Source of the DNA: Rhyacophila brunnea
Lineage: Eukaryota; Arthropoda; Insecta; Trichoptera; Rhyacophilidae
Assembly: GCA_022495005.1 (NCBI GenBank)
Contig: JAGYXB010000442.1
Location: 124,001 to 188,000, forward strand
Direction: 5' to 3'
Length of the DNA: 64,000 nt
The notes below the pieces were generated by a model. That model saw nothing but the letters and a program-made list of their open reading frames with translations, did no database searches and was not told where the DNA came from. Of this stretch, positions 39,701-45,470 are shown piece by piece; the first letter of the stretch is position 1; every line of letters starts with the position of its first letter. A program made the position numbers and the translations under genes.

Positions 39701-39926
39701 CTTCTGACTCACTAAAGCCGGCGTGAGTATTTTTGGACGAATTTTGTAACACCTGTCGTGTGTTCTCGACTCGCTCTTCGGGCGCACTCGCACTCTTTTG
39801 ACATGTTTTCTTATTGGCGTCGCTTTCCCGCGCGACGCCATCTTTTTCTGTGTTTTCATCCTTCCCTGCAGCGCCATCTTGTTTCGCGGCACGTTTTCCC
39901 GCTTTTTTACGAAAGAAACTAAACAT
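3651..39926 (-). CDS. Large disordered plus coiled-coil protein gene, 11 exons seen, 3' end outside window
   Basis: Gene-level entry for the model built from exons 34633-39926, 26603-26667, 13642-13776, 11516-11676, 8456-8695, 8107-8283, 7095-7238, 6360-6537, 5069-5233, 4816-4941 and 3651-3753 (minus strand). The coding length is 6788 nt, about 2262 residues, and stays open at the left edge. Every junction has GT/AG signals and the frame is kept throughout, which is the main support. Residues 1-1750 are low-complexity, rich in Asn, Ser, Glu, Asp and Lys, with no fold I recognise. Residues about 1750-2262 are continuous charged heptads without helix breakers, i.e. a long coiled coil. Introns range from 127 bp to 12.8 kb. 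No membrane segment or signal peptide is visible, so the product is probably cytoplasmic or cytoskeletal. A golgin, centrosomal or trafficking scaffold role is only inference from architecture. I do not recognise the orthologue. Confidence 0.85.
4816..4941 (-). CDS. Coiled-coil gene, tenth coding exon
   Basis: 126 bp, frame-preserving, with acceptor TTTTTTTCAATCAG and donor GTAATATT. Joined to its neighbour it reads ...ADM-EKQWELFTDDKETCLERM, then KAECMLEGEEDREKRDKQLL and SDIA. The upstream intron is only 127 bp. The end is one base into a Glu codon. Confidence 0.88.
5069..5233 (-). CDS. Coiled-coil gene, ninth coding exon
   Basis: 165 bp with acceptor CTATTTTTAG and donor GTAAGTCA. Two bases complete the Glu codon from the previous exon. 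It encodes RLTEESERKVKELETTLSSQ, then ARATLELVRGQLRSEHAEAL and QRLKEAHRADM, ending one base into a Glu codon. Confidence 0.88.
5473..6022. mobile_element. hAT-like MITE with 8-bp target duplication, carrying a nested SINE
   Basis: The octamer GAGTGTAT occurs at 5473-5480 and again at 6015-6022. Between them the ends are imperfect inverted repeats: CGCACCAAG on the left and CTTGGCGCG on the right, with outer CCAAGAA and CGCCCCT. An 8-bp duplication is the hallmark of the hAT superfamily. It sits in an intron of the coiled-coil gene and itself contains the SINE at 5553-5744. No ORF of note. Confidence 0.6.
5553..5744 (+). repeat. tRNA-derived SINE with 14-bp target duplication
   Basis: The head at about 5559-5628 resembles a tRNA. 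It has box A GTGGTGTAGTGCG, a CTTCCAC anticodon-like loop (TCC, Gly-like) and box B GGGTTCGATCCC, followed by a partly pairable acceptor end GAGGACA. An unrelated body and an A-rich tail (ctaaaaaaaacaaaa) follow. The 14-bp direct repeat AACATTCTGAATTA flanks it at 5539-5552 and 5745-5758. Together these show LINE-mediated retroposition. It is inserted within the hAT-like MITE, so it is younger than that element. Confidence 0.8.
6360..6537 (-). CDS. Coiled-coil gene, eighth coding exon
   Basis: 178 bp with acceptor TTCTCTCAG and donor GTAGGTAC. It starts in phase 0 (VEVLKKTLSKKESQFEESLD) and ends one base into a Glu codon after QDTHASET. It includes the motif WELLEMRRILDKAE. An overlapping frame is also open for 77 codons but lacks the coiled-coil pattern and is rejected. 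Confidence 0.88.
6829..6981 (+). pseudogene. Short unassigned ORF, possible transposon scrap
   Basis: From ATG 6829 the plus strand encodes about 50 residues (MTLTSYREYLETLVELKERG, then a LQLCGHKKE stretch) ending at a TAA. Amphipathic, protein-like composition stands out from the intron. No family is recognised. It runs antisense to the coiled-coil gene inside an intron and has no visible promoter or splice sites. Confidence 0.25.
7095..7238 (-). CDS. Coiled-coil gene, seventh coding exon
   Basis: 144 bp (48 codons, phase 0) with acceptor TGATTGTAG and donor GTAAAACA. It encodes ELDEKDKRLAARLEEQAKRL, EQEWKAKHQQKEQDCAQHAK and AIKDAQEK. Charged heptads continue without Pro or Gly. Confidence 0.87.
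8107..8283 (-). CDS. Coiled-coil gene, sixth coding exon
   Basis: 177 bp (59 codons, phase 0) between a short upstream intron of 172 bp (acceptor GTCTTACAG) and donor GTAAGAAAA. It encodes MTLLKSTTHDQQRSIRQGAA, then a Gln/Ser/Leu-rich stretch (QLAQLQSSQASLQQE) and LDMEKDALATQRAQHAK. The first codon is ATG, but the good acceptor directly before it shows that it is an internal Met, not a start. Confidence 0.87.
8456..8695 (-). CDS. Coiled-coil gene, fifth coding exon
   Basis: 240 bp (80 codons, phase 0 at both ends) with acceptor ATGTTTCAG and donor GTAAACTA. It encodes ALARERSDRDEREKTWRDEF and on through a repeating KAARDRCTRAEQRLQELQKA pattern. Two similar ...AA-R-R/RC--A--- segments (KAARDRCTRAEQRLQE and KAADERCEAADKHLEE) look like an internal 16-residue duplication. 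It is the largest of the downstream exons and the most GC-rich. Confidence 0.88.
8818..9125. mobile_element. Unclassified transposon-like segment
   Basis: A GC-richer patch in an intron. It starts with CAGCGCCGATTTTAGGTACG, which resembles hAT-type terminal sequence, and contains an 89-codon ORF without recognisable domains. The opposite end was not found. Probably an old transposon fragment. Confidence 0.3.
9132..9540 (-). mobile_element. Jockey/R1-type LINE relic (C-terminal ORF2 part)
   Basis: Minus-strand frames, with shifts, give LRAWQGRW, then TGHG-like TRRGGFASKLCQLNLIESPT, CLCG and a shifted DHILWDCPHIMLVEREGLL. This is the cysteine/histidine segment (L-C-CG-E-DH-L--CP) found near the end of ORF2 in jockey/R1/I-type LINEs. 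At least two frameshifts are present. It lies in an intron, in the same orientation as the host gene. Confidence 0.65.
9757..11165 (+). mobile_element. RTE-type LINE relic with reverse transcriptase domain lacking its FADD motif
   Basis: Frames read in order KSGKAPGENGLTIDILKK, FHKKGDREDLVNYRPISLL, AGFRGGYSTMDHIQVVREII, the palm motif GFIDYEKAFDSI, KGVRQGDTISSKLFTA, then SRMHELVEVSNKVALKINVT, YACETWTLSKREIQKLRVAQ, RGMKRCMLGITRKDK, RWAGHIARRRDNRW and PRGRW. These are reverse transcriptase motifs followed by the RTE-style C-terminus. Where YLSHLRFADD is expected, YLSHLR runs straight into the SEDLQSRM segment, so the second catalytic Asp pair has been deleted. Several stops and frameshifts add to this. 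Dead copy, antisense to the host gene, within the intron 8696-11515. Confidence 0.85.
11246..11481. mobile_element. hAT-like MITE, 236 bp
   Basis: The left end CAGTGGCGTAACTAG mirrors the right end TAGCTATGCCACTG. The flanking octamers CTAAAATA (11238-11245) and GTGAAATA (11482-11489) match at six of eight positions, consistent with an aged hAT target duplication. It lies 34 bp from the low-coordinate end of the exon at 11516. Confidence 0.65.
11516..11676 (-). CDS. Coiled-coil gene, fourth coding exon
   Basis: 161 bp between acceptor ATATTTTTAG and donor GTAATTAT. It starts with two bases completing an Asp codon and ends at a codon boundary. It encodes DEARAAEKRAEELSTDAMR, then LREQLDRLLPECEDLRKLAN and a QERDNERKDYEQ end, all strongly heptad-like. 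The frame changes to phase 0 here and stays so for the next three junctions. Confidence 0.87.
11682..13641. other. Intron, no further feature resolved
   Basis: AT-rich intron between the exons at 11516-11676 and 13642-13776. A slightly GC-richer patch at 13360-13510 (TCACGTAATCAC, CCACCGCCACGC) has no ORF or terminal repeat that I can define. Confidence 0.4.
13642..13776 (-). CDS. Coiled-coil gene, third coding exon
   Basis: 135 bp, exactly 45 codons shifted by one base, between acceptor TTTTTGTACAG and donor GTTAGA. It encodes VQGEVCNARKEAELVTQ followed by further charged heptads ending in QLEHKA. Codon use is clearly GC-richer than the flanking intron, a second sign that it is coding. A symmetric exon of this size could be skipped without shifting the frame. 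Confidence 0.85.
13865..14229 (+). mobile_element. TTAA-targeting MITE, copy 1
   Basis: A segment of about 365 bp bounded by TTAA at 13861-13864 and 14230-14233. It is shared with 51669-52018 and 53881-54246: each has GGTCTAAAA-GATCGTGACTA near the left end, CATAAAAATTCAACATGCG, TTGACATGTTTTC and GAACGTTTTTTAGTCAT inside, and a TATGTACGCTC-like right end. No coding capacity. The nested copy at 53881 proves the TTAA target, which is that of the piggyBac superfamily, although the ends do not begin with the usual CCC. Confidence 0.75.
14512..14660 (+). repeat. Dispersed repeat, copy 1
   Basis: This shares TTTGTGAGAAATAC, then a spaced TGTGACTGGTTTGAACTG, GAGGCCCCCTTT, a diverged CGATTGC and GTCAATGAAAATCGCC-CTGA with the segment at 30616-30765, in the same orientation. 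The CGCCACTGA-like end resembles hAT-type termini. No ORF. Confidence 0.45.
14661..15564. other. Intron, no feature resolved
   Basis: AT-rich. One patch at about 14664-14710 (GACCAGTGACGTCCCTAGGC) looks like a hAT-type left terminus (CCAGTGACGTCCCTAGG), but no matching right end was found. Confidence 0.3.
15565..15843 (-). pseudogene. Cysteine-rich (CXC-like) coding relic
   Basis: The minus strand reads HLYLWKSSPDPLFEPIDF, LQIDYELRENNLYPRQL, then a cluster C-K-C-N-S-N-C-x5-C-x8-C-x4-C-K-C-x5-C-K-N-C and a stop. The spaced C-x-C-x3-C pattern resembles the CXC cysteine clusters seen in tesmin/TSO1-type proteins and at the end of uncharacterised insect transposon-associated ORFs. There is no start codon in context and a stop lies directly upstream, so this is a fragment. 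Family call is tentative. Confidence 0.4.
16403..16972. mobile_element. Long hairpin element between 18-bp direct repeats
   Basis: Inverted arms of about 200 bp (roughly 16430-16640 and 16695-16906) pair almost completely. An AT-rich centre lies near 16640-16690. The 18-mer ATAATAAAAAAGGAATCC is found exactly at 16403-16420 and 16955-16972, outside the arms, like a long target-site duplication. The right side carries 48 extra bases (16907-16954) absent from the left but related to 59826-59880. The arms include CCGAAAGGCGAAACCCGGG. An element retroposed or made by template switching fits better than a cut-and-paste one. Confidence 0.7.
17068..17370. mobile_element. Probable hAT-like fragment
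   Basis: This starts GGCCGGATTTACCATAGGGC, followed by an AGGCCC...GAGGCCCCGGAGCC run. The start resembles the termini at 19866 and 34018 (GG-GGATTTACC). The opposite end was not located. Overlapping ORFs on both strands have no recognisable product. Confidence 0.35.
17371..19865. other. Intron with only minor features
   Basis: Part of the 12.8 kb intron. A short tandem of TGATTTTTTTT units lies at about 17997-18027. At 18055-18142 a stretch with GTGTGCCACGAATTAAATTC, AGTGTGCCGTCAAG and GACACTACACTAG looks like the terminal part of a hAT-type element. No exon was found. Confidence 0.35.
19866..20607. mobile_element. hAT-like MITE, about 740 bp
   Basis: The left end ACGGGGGTGGATTTACCGAC and the right end GTCTAAATCTGCCCCTG are imperfect inverted repeats of the CAGGGG-GGATTTA type. 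The same end type is seen at 34018-34420 and near 61340 (GGTTAAATCCGCCC). No clear target duplication. The 88-codon ORF inside has no recognisable domain. Confidence 0.4.
20945..21003 (-). repeat. tRNA-like SINE fragment
   Basis: The minus strand reads TTAAGCTGGTCGGCTTCAGA, then GATGCAGGTTCGAGTCACGC and GCGGAGCA. It has a good polymerase III box B (GGTTCGAGTC) but no intact box A. It is followed on the minus strand by a T-run. Most likely the 3' half of a tRNA-derived SINE head. A similar CTTCAGA plus box B arrangement occurs at 53355-53425. Confidence 0.45.
21004..23535. other. Intron, no feature resolved
   Basis: Strongly AT-rich. At 22524-22630 an imperfect inverted pair (GGACTGGTTTTGTCCGCTTT against AACGGACGAAATTGGCCCCG) may be a small foldback. 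No coding segment was recognised. Confidence 0.3.
23684..24474. mobile_element. MITE with CCCGGGATT repeats, inserted in a transposase relic
   Basis: The ends AGGATTCCAATCCC and GGGATTGGATTCCCT are inverted repeats. Subterminal blocks carry several ATCCCGGGATT palindromes at 23691-23790 and 24400-24460. The interior is AT-rich and includes a (TA)n microsatellite. The sequence ACATGCCACTA before it and ACATGCCACCA after it is an imperfect 11-bp target duplication. Because the disrupted host is a coding relic, the uninterrupted target can be inferred. Superfamily uncertain (8-11 bp duplication fits hAT or Mutator-like). Confidence 0.7.
24191..24233. repeat. (TA)n microsatellite
   Basis: About 43 bp of TA dinucleotides with one C interruption, inside the MITE at 23684-24474. 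Confidence 0.8.
24531..26100. other. Intron, no feature resolved
   Basis: AT-rich. A GC-richer patch at 25420-25500 (GGCACGCACTCTCTACTCGC, CACCCCACCGCACC) has neither ORF nor repeat structure that I can define. Confidence 0.3.
26110..26400 (+). pseudogene. Decayed coding relic of unknown family
   Basis: Two plus-strand frames read as protein: SEFNNAKNYDCLSPEFRKNW, GPSALEMVTEISRRLTGKYV, then after a shift RQRITIEIQRDNAVAVLGTL and KNPGDWKRYFTYLEKSS. The RQRxxIxIQRxNAxxVLGTL pattern reminds me of short uncharacterised insect ORFs that accompany transposons, but I cannot name the family. At least one frameshift and one stop. It lies about 200 bp from the low side of the exon at 26603, on the opposite strand. 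Confidence 0.4.
26603..26667 (-). CDS. Coiled-coil gene, second coding exon
   Basis: The 65-bp exon lies between acceptor TTATTTTCAG (26668 upwards) and donor GTAAGTAA (26602 downwards). One base completes the Leu codon opened by the previous exon. It reads RGLADKEGRLADLQERAAAL, typical coiled-coil sequence, and ends one base into the next codon. It joins in frame to the preceding FEKQ end, which supports the 7.97 kb intron upstream. The next intron, 12.8 kb, is the longest and holds much of the transposon debris. This exon also accepts, in frame, the donor of the candidate exon at 61925-62511. Confidence 0.85.
27608..27990 (+). repeat. Old direct duplication, copy 1 (uninterrupted)
   Basis: Ordered blocks recur about 1.2-2 kb to the right. 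Examples are AGGTAAAAAGCCCATCAAACG, TTCTTGTTAATTATTA, CTGGCGTATGTAAAA, GAACCAACACAA, TATGCACATATAATTTAATT and GCATAATGCGAATGACAG. Their counterparts are at 28814-29070 and 29916-30000. This copy keeps the empty TTAAT site that is occupied in copy 2. No ORF. Confidence 0.55.
28030..28090 (-). repeat. tRNA-like SINE fragment, degenerate
   Basis: The minus strand has CCAGCAGTAACGTGTCGGCG, ATAATGTCGTGGGTCCCGGG and TTAAAATTCCGGGTC, a tRNA-like D-arm, anticodon region and T-arm (box B GGGTTAAAATTCC, degenerate). Acceptor pairing cannot be shown. Probably an old SINE head. Confidence 0.35.
28814..30010 (+). repeat. Old direct duplication, copy 2 (split by a TTAA element)
   Basis: This copy matches 27608-27990 in block order but is interrupted at TTAA by the element 29071-29911. 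The block before the insert ends TATGCACGTATAATTTAG and the block after it continues to GCATAATGCGAATGACAG. The divergence between copies indicates age. Confidence 0.55.
29071..29911 (-). mobile_element. 841-bp transposon with about 130-bp terminal inverted repeats and a MADF-like scrap
   Basis: The left end GGGCGGACGTGCTCAGCG and right end CGCTGAGCATGTACCCCC begin inverted repeats that run about 130 bp, as far as AAGCCTTAT. TTAA flanks at 29067-29070 and 29912-29915. A minus-strand ORF includes SLTTEECQKKWRILKKHYL, like the conserved tail of a MADF domain, a DNA-binding module common in PIF/Harbinger transposons. TTAA suggests piggyBac, but a 3-bp TTA/TAA duplication (Harbinger) fits the same sequence, so the superfamily is left open. 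Confidence 0.7.
30616..30765 (+). repeat. Dispersed repeat, copy 2
   Basis: A diverged copy of 14512-14660, sharing TTTGTGAGAAATACC, a GTGTGACCAGTTTCAACTG block, TTGAGGCCCCCTTTCG, an AATCGATTGC block and AAAATTGCCCCTGA. Overlapping minus-strand ORF is not meaningful. Confidence 0.45.
30766..34017. other. Intron, no feature resolved
   Basis: AT-rich portion of the 8 kb intron between the 5.3 kb exon and the exon at 26603. A 9-bp inverted pair CACGAAATT/AATTTCGTG is seen at 32758-32790. No coding segment or intact terminal repeat was found. Confidence 0.35.
34018..34420. mobile_element. hAT-like MITE, about 403 bp
   Basis: The left end CAGGGGTGGATCTACC and right end GTGTAAATCCAACCCTG are inverted repeats. 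Next to the left end is a GGGGCTATAGCCAGGGCCCC block, and a matching GGGGCCTCAG lies near the right end. The flanks do not show a clean 8-bp duplication. It lies about 210 bp past the donor of the 5.3 kb exon. Confidence 0.5.
34633..39926 (-). CDS. 5.3 kb first coding exon of the coiled-coil gene
   Basis: This single open exon encodes 1764 codons plus two bases. The ATG at 39924-39926 is chosen because the leader back to the acceptor at 39960/39961 (minus: tgttttag before CATCTC) holds an in-frame TGA. The protein starts MFSFFRKKAGKR, a hydrophobic-basic tip that could touch membrane or a partner. It is then disordered, with many Asn, Ser and Glu. A basic patch (GKGKGRSRSAKNKKK) lies near residues 534-550. 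A KVTF sequence, which fits the PP1-docking RVxF pattern, is at residues 1497-1500. A run of Glu/Ser lies at about 1681-1709. The exon ends at a WRREEQ...FEKQ helix-forming stretch and the donor GTATGT (34632 downwards), leaving two codon bases. The open length on one strand with uniform acidic composition argues strongly for real coding. Antisense ORFs inside it are shadows. Confidence 0.9.
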
Positions 39927-39960
39927 TAGGCTGGCTCACCGGATAGTATTCTTTGAGATG
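39927..39960 (-). other. 5' untranslated leader and splice acceptor of the 5.3 kb exon
   Basis: On the minus strand a pyrimidine-rich tract followed by TTTTAG ends at 39961. The 34 bases from 39960 to the ATG read, in the ATG frame, through a TGA, so translation cannot enter from upstream via this acceptor. An upstream noncoding exon is therefore expected but could not be located. Confidence 0.55.
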
Positions 39961-42649
39961 CTAAAACAAAATATACATATTGATAAGAAATAATCGTTGG
40001 TCATGTCAAATAACAAACTATGATTTTACGGGCTTTTAATGGAGTTCTACCAAGTAAATATAAAACAATGAATCAGAGTGGAACAAATTGACATTTCAAA
40101 TGATTAATATAATATAATGGTTTTTAATATAAAAGTCATTCGAATTTATTTATTTTTTTCTCTCTATTTTATTGGTATTCATATAAAAATATTATATACC
40201 TATCTATTTAAGTCCTTATATACTTATTGTGTAGTATTAAGACATAATTTTTTGAAAATTTTAATAGCTTTATATAAATTCATTAGTCTATATTTATCCT
40301 CATATCAACGATGGCAACATTGGTCTTTCATTAATGAATCAACCAGTAGAGAATCTACTCGAAATGTTTATTATCTAAAAACACTTGTGATTCTGTTTCC
40401 ACACCAACCGCATTTACCACTTGAAAGAAAATAATATTTCAATTGTAAATATCTGCAAGTCTCTCTCTGTATTTCTAAGCACGTACGATATTGTGAAACT
40501 AATAAACCAATAAATTTCTTACTGTATATTAGTACGAAGTTTTCAATCGCTAAGCGACTTTATTCATCCAATTTTTGAAATACTTGGGAAATAATTAATT
40601 TGATACATATTGTTTATAGTATATACGTATATAGGCTATTTCTGATGCAGACAAAACATATTTTATGATGAAAATTGAACAAATATAGATGTAGGTAATT
40701 CTACAGTCATACAGTAAATCTAAATACTATATATACTATGACATTTCTGCATACGAGTGCATTGAATTAGAGTATAGAATAATAAAATGCTACGCATTTA
40801 TTATTATAATATAATACTGTTAATGTAAATAATGTTATTTTAATGAAACAACTTTCACGTAAATAAAATAAACATACATTGGTACCTATATCATAAATAG
40901 CATTACTTCAATTTTAGTAATATCGCATCAAAGTCCTGTTATGTATTGCGATTAATCCTATGATCCCCTTAAAGTGATTTATTTCAATGCAATTGTAGTT
41001 TTATTTCAATTAACAGACGTAGAAAGTAACATCCATTCATTGGATTATCAAATTTCATGGTTAAGCCTCAATTACAATGAGCTTCTTTACGAGCTGTTTA
41101 TTGGCGAATTTACAATCTGCCTGTAAAGTCGCCCAGTGTAATCATCAAATAAGCTAATAAGCAGGTTGTAAACACTCTACCGAGAAACGCCCGCTTTTAC
41201 ACCAATGAAAATATTCAGAAGTCATTCCCATTCCCAATTTACTACACGTATTCAACGTTTATAGATCAGGCTGAAGTCATCTAAAATAATATAATAATAA
41301 TAGCTAGTGGATCAATAAGAACTTTTCAACAGGGCAACATTTTATTCAAACGCTCAAAGGTATTTTCCCATGAAATCTGCGAAAAGAATCGTTCGAGGTG
41401 CAAAAACGAAGATTAATAAAAGTTTTTCATTCACTGTTTATCTACCGCTCGGTTAATACGAGTCCGGTTAATTGAGATTCAATTATAATCAATTAATGAA
41501 ACTGTTTTCCCTATATCATTGTGGGGTACGTCTCTAATACATCGGATACTGACTGACGGAATATGACAACTATGGCTACTACGTATAAAAATAAAACCAG
41601 TTATTAAAATTTGATCAGATTAGTTGGAATCTATGTACTGTAGTTTACAGCCACTGAACAATTTCAACGTGTTTACGAAGGATATAATAATATAAATTTA
41701 ATGAGGACAAATCATCGACGTGCTTACTCTACTTATTATAATGACCCGTCCCTGTCTCTCCAGGTAACCGAGAGCCTTAGACTAACTTTCTTTTTCTGTC
41801 ATTTTGATGTAACTACCTCGTACTGCGGTCCAGACGCGCTGGGTACATTTTTTTTTTTGGGAAGTGTTGCTAAACGCCAAGTTTTGACTTTACAATAACT
41901 CATATCTTCCAAATTAACATAATACTCAATATAGGTAAAGATATACCGTCACTTGGTCCTCTCACACCCTCTTCAAGGAGTGAGGAGGAGGAGTGGTATC
42001 AATACGTATACGTATAAGGAAATTAAAATATTGATTCGGCTGCTTTTAAAATAATTACAAGATAAAAAGAACTTTTTATATACCATGTTTTTTAAATTTT
42101 CTGTTGAATCATAATATAAACTTGACAATTCTATGTATTAATAATTTAGGACAAATAAGGCAATTGTCAACAAATCATTTTTTTGCTATTTTGCAACAAA
42201 CAAACAAATATAGAATACTGAAATGTCATTTTGATTTCCATAGTAACGCACGTATATATTAATAATTTAGTTGCTAGGACCACCCCCTTAGCAACCAATA
42301 ATAGTGGATTGGATTACGAATTTCTTCCGAAATAACTTTTCATACAAAACAGAATTAACTGTAAATAAATTCAATTCTACGTAAAGATGGCTAAACGTAT
42401 TAAAAGAATGCATTGGCACCGTGTTCTGATATATTCTAAAAGTTTCAATTGTCTAGCTAGTCGGGAAGTTAGTTAAAAATCGATTGCAAGATTTGTACTG
42501 GATAAACAACCACCGGACAAACAAGAATACGAGCTAAGAAAAACGTGGTAAAATAAAGAAAATGAGAAAATTCGGGATTCAAATTTGGAAGAAGAGCCTA
42601 GGATGTTGGGGTAAACTTTAAAGACACATATACAGCGATTATCAAGTTC
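39961..42649. other. Noncoding stretch upstream of the 5.3 kb exon
   Basis: AT-rich, presumed intron or promoter-proximal region of the 5.3 kb exon. I see no convincing core promoter or upstream noncoding exon. Small plus-strand ORFs at 40117-40434 and 41701-41898 lack domain content and are taken as chance. Confidence 0.3.
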
Positions 42650-42798
42650 TACTGTACGAAAACATCTTCTTGGCTACGCTTCCAGGCGCTGTTGTTTACT
42701 AAATGGGAGAAGCTTATAATGGAATTGCGGTTAAAAATGGGCGGAGCATGTTAGTTCACAGTTTTAACACGTAGCCAAGAAAATGTTTTCGTACAGTA
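42650..42798. mobile_element. Tc1/mariner-type MITE with TA flanks
   Basis: Near-perfect inverted repeats of about 28 bp: the left starts CTGTACGAAAACATCTTCTT at 42652 and the right ends AAGAAAATGTTTTCGTACAG at 42796. TA dinucleotides stand at 42650-42651 and 42797-42798. The internal loop is about 90 bp with no ORF. TA duplication is the signature of Tc1/mariner elements. Confidence 0.75.
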
Positions 42799-43544
42799 AT
42801 TTTGTTATTAATAGTACGTTATTCAATATAGTATGTATAAAATGTCCAGATATTACAATTTCTATACCTATTTATATCAAATTAAATGAGCGTTAAACTT
42901 AATTAAAAATAATATTCTGCATAAATTATTGGTGTCTGTAGAGTTCTCACTGGATCAATAAACCGGAATAAATAATGCAGTCGGCATTAATTGAATCCAT
43001 TACCATAAAGATATTACCAGCCGTAAAGCATGTATACAAGTTGAATATGCTGGGAATGTATGTATCTAATAACATGTTTATTTTCTCTGGCCAATATTGC
43101 TGAACGGAAATCTGCGCAGTATTATTAAATTCCCACATACTATCAACACATACAATAAAAAAATACATAAGTTTTTCCTCAGTCTACATAACTATTTATC
43201 AACCTCCAGTACACGTTACTAAGACAGAATATATTATGTTATGTTGTTTATATGTATTTTTTTTAAATAAAAAATTGATATTTATATGTACTTTTTTCCG
43301 CAATAAATGGATAATTATTAAAAAGTGTATGACTTCATAAAAATATATGACGATAATAAATCATGAAACTCTATGGTTACATGTAAATTTTACGTTAAAC
43401 ATTTCACCGTGGAACAGTTCGCCGTGAGCTTTCTTACCAGAAAGAGATGACCGTGTACTATAATAATAATATGGTCTCCAATTATAATTCAATATGAACT
43501 AATTTTATTTTCATAGCCGATTTTGGCAAAATTCAAGAATGAAA

Positions 43545-43614
43545 ACTTAACTTAATCTAACAAATAATCCATTATATCGGCTATTTTCAAAATTTGTTTG
43601 CTGCTGGCTTCCTG
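43545..43614 (+). repeat. Partial copy of the CCTAA-core palindromic MITE
   Basis: The segment runs from an ACTTAACTTAATC tract through AACAAATAATCCATTATATC, GGCTATTTTCAAAATTTGTT and TGCTGCTGG. It matches the right arm of 46584-46772 with scattered differences. The left arm is degraded to a short ATAGCCGAT remnant at about 43514. Confidence 0.55.
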
Positions 43615-44082
43615 TAAGGTATAAACCGACAAGAACCGTATTTTATTTAGACATGAATGTTATGTCAGTACTATACGACCCAAAGAGGTTGGACCGTCTT
43701 TAATATACGGCCATATATTTCCGATACAACATTTCACCGTGAAGTGTGATACGGCGAACTGCACACGTACATGTTTCCGGATACGAAACTCTATAGGTAC
43801 AGTTGTATGTTATTTAAAGTTATGTTATAATAAAGCCGTGTTGTTTTTTTTTTTGTATAAATAATGAAAGATCCGTAGAATAAAAGATTGCATACCTTTC
43901 ATAAAATATATTAGCCGAAAAAGAATTTCAAAAAACCACTAAGTATCCCATTATAATCATTACATGGTAGCCATATTGGATATTCCATCATATTATGGAC
44001 TTTCAACTATGTTTTAGACTTATAGAGTATTTTATCAGCATCAAAAAAAATATATAATTTGACGCTTACATAACATAGGTAT

Positions 44083-44579
44083 CAGTGGCGAAGGGTAACA
44101 GAATCAGGTCGGTTAATTTTTGAAATTCAATAAGCTCTGGCTAACTAAACCATCATAGTTTTGGTATGCGGTGGACGATCCATCAAAAATTGTGCATAAT
44201 TTTTCAGTCATACTTATTTGTTTTCTTTGAATTAAGAATACATATTAGATAGATATGGTGTTGGTTAGTTTTTTTTAATTCATTAAGCCCTGCCTTAGCC
44301 AAACCATAATGGATAAAAAATGACAAAAAAATTCTATCTATAAAATATACAAAATAATGTATAATTTTACATATTTTCTAGATATACCAATATATTTTGA
44401 TTCTTATCTATTATGGCTTGGTTTGGTATACACAGAGTTTAATTGAATTTTAAAAACTAACCAACACTATCTGTAAAGTGTACTCTTATTTTAATGAAAA
44501 CAAATACGTATGACTGACAAAGTTTAATAAGCACTATTTATGTCGGATCTTAACAGCCTACCCCCACTTTTCGCCGCTG
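44083..44579. mobile_element. hAT-like MITE of the CAGTGGCGAAGGGT family, copy 1
   Basis: The ends are CAGTGGCGAAGGGT and ACTTTTCGCCGCTG. Flanking octamers ATAGGTAT and ATAAGTAC match at six of eight positions. The right 150 bp (AAAAACTAACCAACA, ACAAATACGTA, GGATCTTAACAGCCTACC) is shared with 53848-54504. No ORF. Confidence 0.65.
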
Positions 44580-45129
44580 ATAAGTACATACATTAAAATA
44601 GTTTAAATTTGATTGGGGCCAATTTAAGAAAGATTGCCGCCAGTTTCATGAAGGAGTGTATTTCAGGGAGCTTCCCTTCTTAAATGTTGACAGTGGGTGT
44701 TGCCAATCTTACCATGTTTATTATGTAAAAAAGTCATTACCGGCTTATTAATATTTTTAATGTTTGTTGAGAGAGCGCCTATTGGTTGCTCGTTTAGTTC
44801 CTTAATTGATTTTTCATCTGTAATCAAGTTTTTGTGATATCGAATTCAACCTTATAATATGTGTCTATAAAACTGGATCATTTTTTTATTGTGACAAAAG
44901 AGTTTTAGTAATATTTCAAAATCCTGACAATATTGTTGAAATTATTTCATAAATTTATGTTACAATATATCCATTGTAGATGCCATAATCAAATGGAAGA
45001 TCTTGCCAATTTTTAAAACGATTATCCTATATCAAGAAAGCATTTCAAGTTGATATATCAACATCTAACTAATTTTACAGTATTCATAGTATACCTCGAT
45101 GTAAAATGCTCTCCTCAAAAAGTGCAGTT
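44580..45129. other. Noncoding stretch
   Basis: AT-rich sequence between the MITE and the LINE relic. Nothing recognised. Confidence 0.3.
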
Positions 45130-45470
45130 TTTCCCTTACTCGTGCGACTAGTAATTGCTAATTAAGTCGTGTTTTTTATGATGTTGCTCCACCTGGAATT
45201 TGCATGTCCTCGTGACTTCTTCCTTCAACGCTATTAGTGATCACCCTACTCTTGAACTGCTCAAATCTCTTCTAACCACGTGGCCGGATAATTGAAGAAC
45301 GCGTCTCTTAAAGGTAATCGAGAGATGTTCTTTGGTTCCAAGCTATTCCAGTACAGAGAGATTAGTACGCACGGCCGTCTATGGAATGCTGAGCAGTCCA
45401 ATATTGAATACGTCGATGTTTTTGATTCTCTGGGAGTCTAGGTTACAGCGATGACATACATGCATATAAT
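45130..45470 (-). mobile_element. LINE 3' end relic
   Basis: Minus-strand frames give QRIKNIDVFNIGLLSI, then LGTKEHLSITFKRRVLQLSG and HVVRRDLSSSRV, followed by a basic segment. The pattern RVLQxxGHVxRRD is the conserved tail of endonuclease/reverse-transcriptase LINE ORFs. It differs from the tail at 1-220 and 10960-11165, so it comes from another family. Frameshifts and stops mark it as dead. Confidence 0.55.
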
